From: Hevea brasiliensis
Taxonomy: Eukaryota; Streptophyta; Magnoliopsida; Malpighiales; Euphorbiaceae
Direction of reading: 5' to 3'
Length of the DNA stretch: 64,000 nt
Assembly (NCBI RefSeq): GCF_030052815.1
Contig: NC_079496.1
Coordinates: forward strand, 16,135,100-16,199,099
In this document: piece after piece, positions 49,832-62,400 of the stretch
Numbering within the stretch: the first letter of the stretch is position 1
Layout: every line of letters begins with the position of its first letter
Translations under genes and position numbers: made by a program
Notes under the pieces: model-generated
Told to the model about the DNA's origin: nothing
Seen by the model: the letters and a program-made list of their open reading frames with translations, nothing else
Databases searched by the model: none

Positions 49832-52800
49832 TTTTTTTTTTGAATTGCAAAATTGCATTAGAAGGCCTCATGAGCATCGAATAAAACAGATAGACCAAAG
49901 CGAATCAGGGATGGCACTGAGCCAATTACAAGGAAGCTGGTTTTTAAACCTAAGCTTAGCTAGGTGATGAACTGCAGAATTGGCCATTCCATTAACTCAA
50001 CTAAGTCTTTATCCCAAAAATTTGGGATCGGCTATATGGATTCGCTTTTTTCACTCTGAACGATTTTGGGTTAAATCCTCAGAAATGTGTAATGCTTCTA
50101 AGTCATGTTGTATTACCCTCCTCCAAGTTAATTTAGGTCTACCCCTTTTTTTCTTTCTATCCTCTAACCTAATGTGCTCTACTTGTCTAACTGGAGCCTC
50201 CGTATGTCTACGCTTCACATGACCAAACCACCTCAATCTTTCTTCTCTCAACTTATCTTCAATTGGCACCACTCCTACCTTTTCTCTGATACTCTCATTA
50301 CGGACTTTATCTAGTCTAGTATGGCCACTCATCCACCTTAACATTCTCATCTCTGCAACTCTTATCTTAGATGCATACGACTCTTTCAGTGTCCAACACT
50401 CACTACCATATAACATAGCGTATGGTCATGCAGTAAAATTTTCCTTTTAATTTATTGGGAATCTTACGATCACATAAAACTCCGTGGCACGTCTCCACTT
50501 CAACCATCAGCTTTAATCCTATGACTAACATCCTCCTCACATCCCCATCTACTTGAAGGTGAGCCTAGATATTTAAAGTGATTACTTTGGGAGTACCACC
50601 CCATTCAAACTAACTCCTTCCCTATCACTAGTTTGGCCTTCACTGAACTTGCAATGCATGTATTCTGTCTTCGTTCTACTTAACTTAAAACCCTTTGACT
50701 CTAGAGTACTTCTCCAAAGTTCTAGCTTCCTATTGACTCCTTCTCGTGTCTCATCTATCAGAACAATATCATCCGCAAACATCATGCACCAAGGAATACT
50801 CTCTTGTATATGTTTTTCATCTAAAACTAATGTAAAAGGTAAGGGCTTATGGTCGATCCTTGGTGTAATCCAATTGAGATCGGAAAATCACTTGTGTCCC
50901 CTCCCACTGTGCGCACAATAGTAGTTGCTCCTTCATACATATCTTTCAATACTTGTATGTACCTAATAGATACCCTCTTTTGTTCTAACACATTCCATAA
51001 GATCTCTCTTGGAACACTATCATAAGCCTTCTCCAAATCAATAAAAACCATGTGTAGATCTTTCTTCACATCTCTATATTTCTCCATCAAGCTTCTAATG
51101 AGAAAGATCGCTTCCATAGTTGAGCAATGGGCATGAAACCAAATTGATTGAGAGAGATAGAAGTATCATGACGTAGTCGATGCTCCACAACTCTCTCCCA
51201 CAACTTCATAGTATGGCTCATGAGTTTAATTCTATAGTTTGAGCAACTCTGTATGTCTCCTTATTTTTAAAACTAGGTACTAAAATACTATTCCTCCCTT
51301 CATCGGCATTTTCTTTGAGTTTAGAATCTTATTAAATAATTTAGTTAACCATGCCACTCCCATATCTCCCAAATACTTCCACACTTCAATTGGTATTTCA
51401 TCGGGTCCACAGCTTTACCCACTTTCATTCTCTTAAGTGCTTCCTTTACTTCTAAAGATCGAATCCTTCTAGTATAATTTACATTCTTTTCTATTGTTCT
51501 ATAATCTATATTCACGCTATTACCATTTTGACTATTATTAAAGAGATCATTAAAATAATTTCTCCATCTTTCTTTAATGTCCTCATCTTTCACCAACACT
51601 TTTCCTTCTTTATCCTTAATGCACCTAACTTGATTGAGATCTTGACATTTCCTTTCTCTACTCCTTGCTAATCTATAAATATCTTTCTCCTTCTTTAGTT
51701 CCAAGTTTCTCATATAACTTTTCAAAGGCACGTGCTCTTGCTTGACTAATCGCCTTTTGCCTCTTTCTTTGCTATCTTGTCTTGTTCATATGCCTCATTA
51801 TTATCACATTTAGGTAATTTCTTATACCATTCCCTTTTTCTCTTCACTGCCTTTTGTACTTCCTCATTCCACCACCATCTCTCTTTTGAGGGTGGTCCAT
51901 GTCCTTTAGACTCTCCAAGTACTTTTCTAGCTACTTCTCTAATCTTTGATGCCATCTGTATCCACATATCATTGGCCTCCATATCTAGCTTCCATACTTC
52001 GGACTCGAGAAGCTCATTTTTGAACTTCACTTGCTTTACTCCTTTGAACTCCCACCACTTTGTTCGAGCTACACTATTTCTTCTAACCTTACTTGAATTG
52101 TTCCTAAACTTAACATCCAAGACCACCAACCTATGTTGACTTGTTAAAGCCTCTCCTGGAATGACCTTGCAATCCTTGCATAGAGCTCTATTTGTCTTCC
52201 TGGTTAAGAGGAAGTCGATTTGGCTTCTATGTTGCCCACTTTTGAAAGTCACTAAATGTGACTCTCTTTTTATAAAGTAGGTATTTGCTAGTATTAGGTC
52301 ATATGCCATAGCAAAATCCAGGATGCTTTTTCCCTCCTCATTTCGACTGCCAAAACCAAAACCTCCATGAACATTCTCATAACCTTGCCTATCACTTCCT
52401 ACATGTCCATTCAAATCTCCACCAATGAAAACATTCTCTTCATTCGGTATGCTTTGCATTAAATCATCCATATCTTCCCAAAACCTTTGTTTACTCTCAC
52501 TGTCTAGTCCTATTTGTGGGGCATAAGCACTAATTATATTTATTGTTTCTCCTTCTAGTACTAGCTTTACTAGTATAATTCTATCTCCTACTCTTTTACT
52601 ACTCTGCGTCTTTCAATGTTTTGTCTATGATTATACCCACTGTTCTTATTTCTCTCCTTTCCAGAAACCACGGTTTGTACCAATTACCCACTTCCTTACT
52701 TTTCTCTCCTACCCATTTAGTCTCCTGAATGCAAGCAATATTCACCCTTCTCCTTTCCAAGGTATCCACAAGCTCCATTAATTTTCCTGTAAGTGATCCA

Positions 52801-54099
52801 ACATTCCAAGTACCAACCCTGATCCTCCTCCTATCCTGCTCCTTCTTAATTGGTCTCCTTCTATGATATCTTCTATTGTTTTCTATATCTATCTTGCGTT
52901 CTGTTCCACTATTTGTTCTACTATCTGTCCTATGGACTAACTTCTTTACCCACACCCGTCCATGATGTGGGAACCCTTGCTCACTTAACACCACACCCGG
53001 GCGCCGGCATGGCGCGTCGCTTTCGGTGAACGCCCTACACCCTTGCATATTTATCACTACACCCGGGCTCCAATGTAGCGCGTCGTTAGTAGAGGACGCC
53101 CCAACGTTTATCTCATTTGAATCCATATCATAGGGTGTGACGAAATTTTTACGCTGGTTGTCACCTACCGCAACCCTCCTCCTTTACCCGGGCTTGGGAT
53201 CGGCTAAGCGCAAACTACTTAGGCGGAGTTAGAATTGGCCATTCCATTAACATTAGAAAATTCTACTTGCCCAACATAGGGGACTATAGCCGTGATAGCT
53301 TGCACAGTGGCAAAAATTTTTCAGTGCTGGCACTTTTGAGAGTTGTTAATAGCTGAAATAAGCACTGCTGAATGACTGAAATCTGATTTCAGAATTATAG
53401 AGGAGCTTCGCATAGATTTGCTAGCAGCACAGCTTCTAGAAGTGCTTTTGCGTCGCCTAATAAAGGGGAAGAGAACGAATTTCTTGGCCACTCCATCCAC
53501 CAATCTACTTGAATGATTCCTAGCTATTTCCGCTATTGCTGCTAAAGGTTGACCTCTCTTTCCAGGCCGCATCACAATTAAATTTCGGATGAACTCTAAA
53601 TGGAGGCTGCCGCGGATTGCGACACAGCAGGTATAGAATCAACTCTGATTGGGTCATTTCAGAGGTAGCCAGAGACATTTCAGCCACGGTTTTGGAGATG
53701 CGATGGGAAGTGGCCAAAGGATTGGGTTCACAGCAGTCGACTACTGCACTATTCCTCTCTTTCCATATATTCCAGCTTGTAATGGCTATGGAGTTGAGAA
53801 AATCTTGGTGTACATTTCCAGCCATGGCTTCTTGCATCATTGTGGTCCACCATTAAGAGAAGGAAGAGAATCCGACTGGATTAGGTTTATAGGCACAAGG
53901 ACTCGTGAACTTCGTTGCTCTTGTATGATTACACCAGAACAAAGCATGCTCAACAGTTTCCTTCTCCTCATTGCAGATTGGGCAAATGGAGTCTACAGAC
54001 ACTCCTCTCTTGATCAAGTTATCTCGGACCGGCAAAGTGTTAAGCATTACCAGGTAGTAGATATTTGGGCTGGAATTAACTGGATAAATTTGACCTTAT
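49832..54099 (-). mobile_element. 5'-truncated L1 LINE (3' part), itself carrying an RTE element
   Basis: Minus strand: the A-tail appears as a T-run at about 49828-49841. The coding remains are a zf-RVT domain (53853-54047: LPVRDNLIKRGV, CPICNEEKETVEHALFWC) followed by the linker WNIWKERN and the start of the RNase H-like tail (FNCDAAWK, about 53570-53600) with frameshifts. The RT itself is missing through 5' truncation. A possible target duplication, TTTTCATTTT, sits at 49822-49831 and 54100-54109. Without the nested RTE the fragment is about 1.0 kb. Confidence 0.85.
49997..53230 (-). mobile_element. RTE-clade LINE, full length but inactivated
   Basis: A 21-bp exact target duplication (49976-49996 and 53231-53251) encloses 3234 bp. 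Minus-strand order: 5' leader and first ATG at 53126; AP endonuclease (GTWNVGSLTGK, QETKW at 52700-52830; GGDLNGHVG, SQIDFLL and SQHRLVV at 52120-52430); reverse transcriptase (VFIDLEKAYDSVPRE about 51040, [13 protein letters not shown] about 50840, FADDIVL about 50765); and a C-terminal domain (GSECWTL, RMLRWM, RWFGHVKRR). The 3' end is TTAGTTGAG with no poly(A), as in RTE elements. Frameshifts near 52600, 52475, 51740, 51345 and 50825, and stops, break the single large frame. It sits inside the L1 fragment, so it is the younger of the two. Confidence 0.93.
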
Positions 54100-54417
54100 T
54101 TTTCATTTTAACTGTGCCTTCGCCAAGCATTTACACGAGCAGATAACCAAGGGTAACTAATCTTTTACTCACAATATTCAATTCTGGATGAAAATGTAAA
54201 CTCAAAATGTCTACAGACAGCAATTCACAAGTTTTTACAACTGTAAACAATTTCTAGTTTTTGTCCTAAAAGCTCAGAACATCACAGCTCAGAGTAACAA
54301 GAAAATTAACAAGATATGCGAGCAAAATATACAGGCTAGTCTACTGAGCTCCAGTAGAAAATGTAACATTGCAAAAATTTTAGAATACAGCATTTTAATT
54401 TGGGTAGTTATTACTCC

Positions 54418-54560
54418 TGCATTATCATGGCTGTGCACTCAGGGTTGTTCCAGTTGATCATGCAAAGGTCCTCCACCATCACCTGCTCTTTAACTTGGAT
54501 GATAAGTAGGATGGAGATGAATAAAATGCAAAATGCCACAGCTGGGAGATGAGGGACAAG
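54418..54560 (-). other. Possible terminal exon of an unidentified minus-strand product
   Basis: The minus strand has a hydrophobic run (FCILFISILLIIQ) followed by VKEQVMVEDLCMINWNNPEC and a TAA near 54418. The composition is protein-like and the sequence is less AT-rich than its surroundings. It lies about 550 bp downstream of the terminal exon of the 55109-57333 gene, so it might be an alternative last exon or belong to a lost gene. I do not recognise it. Confidence 0.25.
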
Positions 54561-55108
54561 AAGAAAAGAAAGACAACGGAAATAAAAAAGAAAAGAAAAG
54601 AAAAGAAAAAGCATCTTTTAACAATGCTTACACTAAGATATCCATTGTGCCGATTCATTCACTATTTTTTTATGTAAGTAATGGCAAACATAATCATGAA
54701 TGAGAATTCAATTATATGCAATAATTCCACAAAAAAACATAGAACTCGCTTTTCCCTCCCCTAAAATTTTGTTCACCATTTTGATTTCATGCAAAATTTG
54801 CTCTTACCTTCCCAATCAATATGTCAGAAAACCATTATCAGTGCTAAACATTTGAAGTCCCAGAATGGTCACTATAAAGAACTAAGCAAGAAGCATGAAG
54901 CTTCAAATTAACAAGGTTCTTCAATTTCAAGAGTGAGAAACTAAACAAGTCCACAGATGAAATAATTGAAGCCCATAATTGGTCCACACTTCCAGCTATC
55001 TTGCCATTACTAAAACTGAAATGAGACCTATAATTGCAGTTCAAGAGTCTTTAGCACAAACCATAGTATTCTGTCTGAGGCCCTATTCTGCATCATTTAT
55101 TTAAGGCC

Positions 55109-57333
55109 TCAGTCTGCATCTTTTATTTCTGCTTCAATGTCAACAACTGAAGAAGAATCCTTTCCTGCAGAAGCCACAGTGATGTTCCAAAATTCATGAA
55201 TCATTCAGACGTTGACAAACTATAGAATAGAGAAGATTAGATATCTTAGCAGCAATGTCAGCTATGTGTGCAAGTATATTGAAGTGGACCTCCCCTGACC
55301 AAGAAAGGGAATCCAGTTTTGATAACAAAATTCAATAAGAAGATGTAGAGAAGCCAAGTAGGGGGAAATGTACCTTGGAGCTTAAAGATGGTGATTAACC
55401 AAATGAGATTTAATATTATCTTTATAATCATCACATGCAAACTAAGAAGTAATTAATTCAATTCATATCGCATATCATTAATGAAGGAAAAAGTAAAAGA
55501 TATTGCAGGGTGAACCGTTCTTGGAAGCAGCAGAGAAGTCACCAAATGCCTGTCCAAATGTTGTTGAACTGTTGGAGAATTTTACAGAATCCCTCACGAA
55601 CTCATCTTCCACTACTGATATCCAAGGAAATATCATAAAACACAAAGAATGGCAAAGACGTCATGGACAGATGTATATTTTTACCAGTCAATGAAGTAGA
55701 TATTTGAAGATATAGAAGATTCAGTTTGCTGCCAGTAAGATGACTGTACTCATAGACCAATAGACTAGGAATACAAAGATAAAATGCCAAAAGAATGAAA
55801 AAGAGTATAAGGTGATGCAGACATGGCTTTCACCTGAGAACGGTTGACTGCAAAAGGGGCACAACTGCAATTCATCATTCAGAGTGGATCTGCGAAAGTT
55901 AACATTATGATCCAAGGTGAATGACTTGCAATGAAAAGCTATCTCATAAAGGTTCTATAAATTCAATTAGAATCTCTGTGACCCTTACTTGAAAATCTGA
56001 AAATCATTTCCACAATTTGGGCACTGCATGAAAACCAGAAAGCATAAAACAATCAATTATGAAAGCAGAAGCAGAAGAGCTATTTAAGAAAGCCCTACCT
56101 TCCTGAGGACACCTGCATTCCATTAAACAAGTAGGTGCATATGCACACATACACATACACAAAGCCAGAAAGATTCCACACAACAATATTTAATAAGAAA
56201 GAAATAAATGTGACTAGAAAAGGTTAAAGAAGCCCCACAGTGCCTTGAAGTATATCCCGTCCTGCCCACCAGAGGAAAGCTCCCAAACCAACAATAGGTA
56301 TTAGTACTGCCAGGAGCTGCAAGAAAGCATCGATCAATTAGATTTAACTTGGTATACTGAACCCATTGCCAACTCAAGATACATCCAAGTAAAATTCTAT
56401 TACAATATGAGGCCCAAAGATAACACAATATTGTCTACTGAAAAGAGTTGTTACAGACAGAAAGGCATAAATAAGACCAGGATAAAAAATAAAAACTAAG
56501 CAAACATGGGAAGATTAAAGAAGCTGATTAATTCTTAAGTAGGATAAATACAGACCATATCAAAGCAATTTCTCCATGCTCCACATAGTGCAATGAACTT
56601 GGCACATCAGTTGATGCATCTTACAAAGTTATGAGAATATAACACTCAGTGGATCAGAAACTAACTACAGCTTCATTGGTTATCAAACTAAAAGGAATTC
56701 AGTAACTAACATAATAATTTGGTAAACTAATAAATTCCATATTGAATTTCTATTAATAATCGACAAATAACACGAACAATTGAAAGCTGTAGTAGTAAGT
56801 GCTTAATGCTCGACATGATTAACCAATGTAACAGATAATAATCAAACAAAATAACGACTCAAAAAGATTTCTAAAGCAGAAGAAACAGGCACAGACAGGC
56901 ATACCCAAATAGAAATAACCAAGTCTAAAACCCAGCCAATAGCATCAAAAATCCAACCAAGCTGCCCAGTCATTGAAAGGTAAGTCAAGCCAATTGCCAA
57001 AGCAACATTACCCAGAAGTCTAATAGTGCTACTGTTATCTCTTCCACCACCGCCGCCGCCGCCGCCGCCACCACCATTAAACCCAAAGCCCTGATTAAAA
57101 CTCACCAAAACCACCCTCCTCTTCCTTTTCCACACCTCATGTTTTACCAAAATCCCATCTTTCCCCCTCCCCATTTCCAATAAACTCCATTTCTCTCTAT
57201 TCGCCCTCAATTTAGATCTGTTTCGATTAAAAGAAGTAATCCTTGAACTTGGTAGAGAGTGAGAATAAATGAATTTCTTGCATACGTCATCGTGAAGAGT
57301 GTTTAAGATGGAGATTTGAAGCAGAGAAGTCAT
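55109..57333 (-). CDS. Probable plastid membrane protein with C-terminal zinc ribbon, 250 aa (6 exons)
   Basis: Exons (minus): 57333-56905, 56316-56239, 56023-55989, 55889-55834, 55614-55516, 55164-55109. All phases match and the sum is 250 codons plus TGA. Residues 1 to about 80 are Ser/Arg/Asn-rich and basic, as in a chloroplast transit peptide. Then comes a glycine run of 11 encoded by GGN triplets, two hydrophobic segments (LLGNVALAIGLTYLSM and IGWVLDLVISIW), and a third across exon 2 (LLAVLIPIVGLGAFLWWAG). Next is a zinc-ribbon pair, CPNCG in exon 3 and CPFC in exon 4, and an acidic tail ending IEAEIKDAD. The exon 2 donor (GTGGGG) is weak; reading through instead would end four codons later. 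Such ribbons in plastid membrane proteins often serve redox or assembly roles, which is inference only. Confidence 0.85.
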
Positions 57334-58871
57334 GGCAAAAATGGTAAATTCGGATAGAATCTATAACACAGGTTTTGGATAGCGTATCCTTGATTTCATA
57401 GTTCAACGGAACCCAGCATAATGTTCAATTTTGCGGTGACGGCTTGTACTTTGTAGAAGCATCTATTTTCCTGCGTTCAGTCCAGATATTTGCCCCTCCA
57501 AGTTGACCTGTGGAAGGGTGCCACGTGTATTCAGAATTAGTTGATTGGACCATTAAAAATTATTATATCTAGACTTAATTAGAGTTTAATAATTATTTAA
57601 TTTTTATATTTTATTTTTATTAAACAATTTAGGTACTCTTTTAAATTTTTTATTATTTATATTACTTAAATTATTATTTAATTATTATATTTAAATTTTT
57701 GTTAATTATTTTTTTTAACTTTTATTATTCATATTATTTAAATTAATATTTAATCTATTTACATTAAAAAAATTAATTAATAATATCTACTTTAAAAAAA
57801 TAAATTATTATTTAATTTTTTTATTTTAAAATATATAAATTAATTAATTAATTTATATATTTTAAAAAATATATCTCAATAAAAATAAAAATTTTATTAT
57901 ATAGAGATTAAATTTAAATTTAAATTTTTTTAATTTTTAATTCTTTAAATATTATTTTTATATTTTTTTATTAAAAAATAATTTTTCTTGATTATTAAAA
58001 AATTTAAAAAGAAATTTTTTTTTTAAACAGTTTGTACCTTTTTATGTACATATAACAATAAATAAAGAATGAGAGGGAAGAGTGTGAGTGTAAATAAGAA
58101 AAATCACGAAGAAAGGGAAATAAGGGAAAGAAAATTAAAGTAGCATAGATATAAAAAATAATTATGAGACTAAAAAATTTATGAAGTCAAATTACAGAAT
58201 TAACTAATATGTTTTTTTAAAATATAAGAACAAATCAATTTGTTTCAATAAAATAAAAAGACTAAATAATAATTTCACTAGTATTAATAGAAACAAAATA
58301 TAAAAATTAAATAATATATTTTTTAAAATATAAAAATTAAATAATTAATTTTATTAAAATACAGAGACTAAATAGTAATTTTTTTTTCAATATCAAAATA
58401 TTTAAAATTCAAATAAAATTTACTTAAATTATTTATATTTCTTTTAAATATAAATTATTATTATTATTTGAATAATATTTAAATTATTTAGCTTATATAT
58501 TTTAATTAATAATTTATATAAAATATATTTTTATTAATAATTTACATTTTAGAATTTAATAATATAAAAATTGTATTTATTTAAAATAATATATAAAATA
58601 TCTATTTTAACTAATTATTTATATAAATAAAGTCAATTAATATAATTTAACATATAAAATTTAAATCTATCATGAATGTAATTCTTAAATATAATTTATT
58701 GAATTTGATCTCATTTTAAATTTATTATATATTATTCATATCCATTTTAAATTTAAAATTTACAAAAAAAATTATCCTCTCCCCTCCCTTTTCTCTCTCA
58801 AATTGTCTCTCTCGTTCTTACTCTCCTCTCTCAAGTTGTTCTCTATTTCTTTGTCACTGATCGTCTCTCCC

Positions 58872-58877
<6 letters not shown>
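57334..58877. other. Intergenic: upstream region of the plastid protein gene, then AT-rich DNA
   Basis: 57334-57540 is the likely promoter and 5' UTR side of the minus-strand gene. 57540-58800 is AT-rich with repeated phrases of the type 'aaatataaaaattaaataat' on both strands, suggesting an old inverted-repeat element. No gene is seen. Confidence 0.5.

Positions 58878-58964
<87 letters not shown>
58878..58964. repeat. Compound (CT)n(AT)n microsatellite
   Basis: A CT run of about 42 bp passes directly into a TA run of about 44 bp. Any reading frame through it is a composition artefact. Confidence 0.97.
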
Positions 58965-58966
<2 letters not shown>

Positions 58967-59403
58967 GCGCTTATTACTCTCTGTTCTTTATCTCTTTCTT
59001 GCCCTTTCTCTTTATTTTTACTCCATTATGTGAGTAATTTTAGTCAAAGTGCTATATTAATTTTGAAAAGTTAACGATAAATTATAATCTATAATATTTA
59101 TTTTATTGACAAAATATTTTGAAGTTCTAAAAGTTGAAGTGACAAAATCATTTCTTCCATAGAACTTGATCGATGGAAAATGAAAATCCCTACCTCTGAA
59201 TAACCAACCCAAAACTCATCATTTTCCATAGTAGCCAGTGAATTTTAGATCGTGCAAATACGATTTCAAGCAACCATAAGACTGATATCAGCTCGATGTT
59301 ATAACTGAAACTCCTTCATGCTTAGTGAAAAATAATGATGTCTCGGAAAAATTTAGAATTGCAACGCATTGTATCTCTCTTGCTGGTCAAAATCATGTTT
59401 AGA
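58965..59403. other. Spacer and likely 3' UTR of the PLP-enzyme gene
   Basis: No coding sequence is seen. The part near 59403 is downstream of the minus-strand stop codon and probably contains the 3' UTR. Confidence 0.45.
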
Positions 59404-62400
59404 TCAGATGTGTTTCAAAACCTCTCCCAGAACTAGTCCCCATTGAGTCCAGTGACTGCCACCCTGCATTCCAGAATTGAAGAAGCAGCAAAATTCAAGT
59501 TGTGTTGTGCCAAATAGATTAACCACCATTTAGTGTAATTATTCAGTTATTTGAGATCACACCTCTCCTTCAATGAATCAACATTCATGGAAGGAAACAA
59601 CATCAACCAGACACACACCTGGCAAAACACAGCAAATGGCTCCCTGAGTGGCCCATCACATGACAGTTCACTTGTACTCCCATCAATGAAGGTTCCATCA
59701 GCAAAGATCACCTGATAAATAATATATAAGATGTAAATAAGCAAGGAAAAACACATGAGCACTGGCCTGAGGAAAATTTTTAATTATAACTTGTTTAAGT
59801 GAGAACTTGCACCACATGGTAACTATAGATTGAACAATGGCCACAATCTTCAATACATTCAAACAGGAAAGCTTACTTGTGAAAACCAATAATTTATATA
59901 AAGCATCTTTATTACCATATATGCCGCTAGACAAGTACATCATTTAACACAAACAAACCCAAAATGCATCCGACTAATGAAACAAACATGACAGCAAAAA
60001 TGAGAACTTCAATAAGCCTGTGGTTAAATAATGATGTTACTGTGGGAAGCAGCACTTTGCATTAATGGAAACTATTAAGAAATTTTCTAGATTAAGCAAT
60101 TTCAGAATACAAAAATTTAGTTCCACTGTAGTATCAATTAATCTAAACAAGATATGGCCGGACCTCTGATGCATATCCAGGAGTTGAGCCAGCAACTGGC
60201 TTAGTGAATGAACCCACTGGTGAGCTTCTCTGTACAGCCTCACAGAATGCAAGAAGATGTTCACGGCTTCCAAGTTGCACTGCCTGAAAAGCACAAATCA
60301 GATGAGATCCCCTGTGTTTGTGTAAATACTCTTATCAATCACTTGTGAGATAACATGAGAAGGACATAAGACAACAAGACAAACCTGGACTGTATCATGA
60401 CGGGCAATGCGAGGTAGAGGCTGCACCTTATACCCTCTAGATGCCATGACTTCAGCGATCAGAAAGGTTCCCTTTTATTACATTACAAAAAATAACTCAA
60501 GTACCAATACGATACAAGAAAGATAAGTTGATGAAAAAGAAAATGCAGAATCCAATACCTTGATTGCCTCACCAACCATTTGAGGTGAAAGGAACAGCCC
60601 CTGAAAATAAGTTCGCATGATATCACCAGGGGTTGAGCCACAATCCATGCCAAGCCCTGGTGCAGAGAGACGAGCTGCTGCTGCTTCTACCCATTTTTTC
60701 CTCCCTGCAACATATCCACCACATGGTGCAATTGTTCCACCAGGATTTTTAATCAAACTGCCTGCAATCAGATCTGCACCCTGTTCCACCATTGACCAAA
60801 ACAGATGTTACCTTAGTTTAGAGGAGAAAAGAGAATGAATAGTATGCAACGTACCACCATTGGAGGTTCAATTTTCTCAACAAATTCACCATAGCAATTA
60901 TCCACCATGACCAAGCAGTTAGGATTCTGCATCTGCAAGTATATTTGTCAAAGGACATTAACTGTATGAAAATTCAAGAGTAAGACGATACAAGTGAATG
61001 TCCTAGTATCACCTTCCTGAAAAATAGTTAAGGAAGGGCAAAAGGGGTTTGGAAAGTGTTAAATCAATATCTTGATTTCTATACTTCAACTAATTAAGCA
61101 TAGTGAAATGTAATTTGCAAAACCTCCCCACACAAAAGCAGGTTCTAAACCCTGAAAGTAATTGAATTGAATAATAATAGATCTAGTTAACAAAACGTCT
61201 AAAGTTTCTAGATCTTTAACCCATGGAAAACCATGAGATATCAGGATAACATGCTCGCAGAACAATGTTGGACTGAACTCACTTCAGATAAAATATGTTT
61301 AGAAATCACTAAAAATTCAAAAGGGCTTACCTTGATCATCTCTATAGCCCTCCCTATCTCATTTACACTTAAACTTCGACGCCATGAATAACCACATGAC
61401 CTCTGAATGAGAGCACATCTTGTATGAGGTTTCAAAGCACTCATAAGGGCATCCCAGTCAAGTCCACCATCTTCAGCCAGCTGCAACAGCATAGTGTGAG
61501 TAAGATGTTCACAATCAGAAGTCAAAATCTTGTTTTCAACTGTACTTAGCAACATACTGGAACTTCTCTGTACTCCACTCCAAAATCTTTCAGGGAACCT
61601 AATCCATGAGAGTCCCTCTTTCCAATAACTTCCTCTAAGGTGTCATAAGGAGCACCAGCAACTGCCAAAAGCTGACAATCCAATTAATCTAAAACAACAT
61701 ATTAGAAGCAAAATAGGAGGAGAACAATATAAAAGTACCCAGAAGAACTTTCAGCAGAGATAAAAGTGTAGATGGCAATAAAATAAGCTAACCTCATCCC
61801 CTGGCCTCAAGAAAGCAAACAATGCACAAGTGATGGCATGGGTTCCTGAGAAAAACTTATGGAAAAGAGACAGGGGGTTAACAAATTATTTTTAGATAAA
61901 ACATAAACTGGAAAGAAAAAAGAAAATTTTGTGGGATCACCTGTGAGCGAACTATTGCTGATTCAGCTCCTACAATTTCAGCAAAAGCTTGGTCAAGTGC
62001 CTCACGTCCCCCAACTTCGTCATGACCATAGCCAGTAGATCCACCAAAGTGCTGATTATAAGCATATGTATGACAATAATGATTAGTAACACCATATTTG
62101 AACAACTTATTCCATCAGTAAGATAACATTCCATTGCCATCTGGAGAGGGGCATAGCCACACATATGCACACATTAACGCATGTGTATCAGAATGGTTGC
62201 ACAATGGAATATACCTTCATCTCACTTGTATATAGAGCGACTAATAGAATGGATAACCCCTATGAACCTGGATGTAATAACATGTCCATGTAAACTATGC
62301 ACTTATCCACACCAGGGAATTTTTGACAACCTTGAAGGTTACTTCACACTTTATCAACATCTAATCACATTATTTTGCAATTTAGAACCAAATAGCATAT

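Noticed and set aside
51777..52139. Plus-strand frame of 120 codons
   Set aside because: It is antisense to the RTE endonuclease, which shows the recognisable motifs on the minus strand.
58803..59033. Open frame rich in Leu/Ser and Ile/Tyr
   Set aside because: It is the translation of the CT/TA microsatellite.
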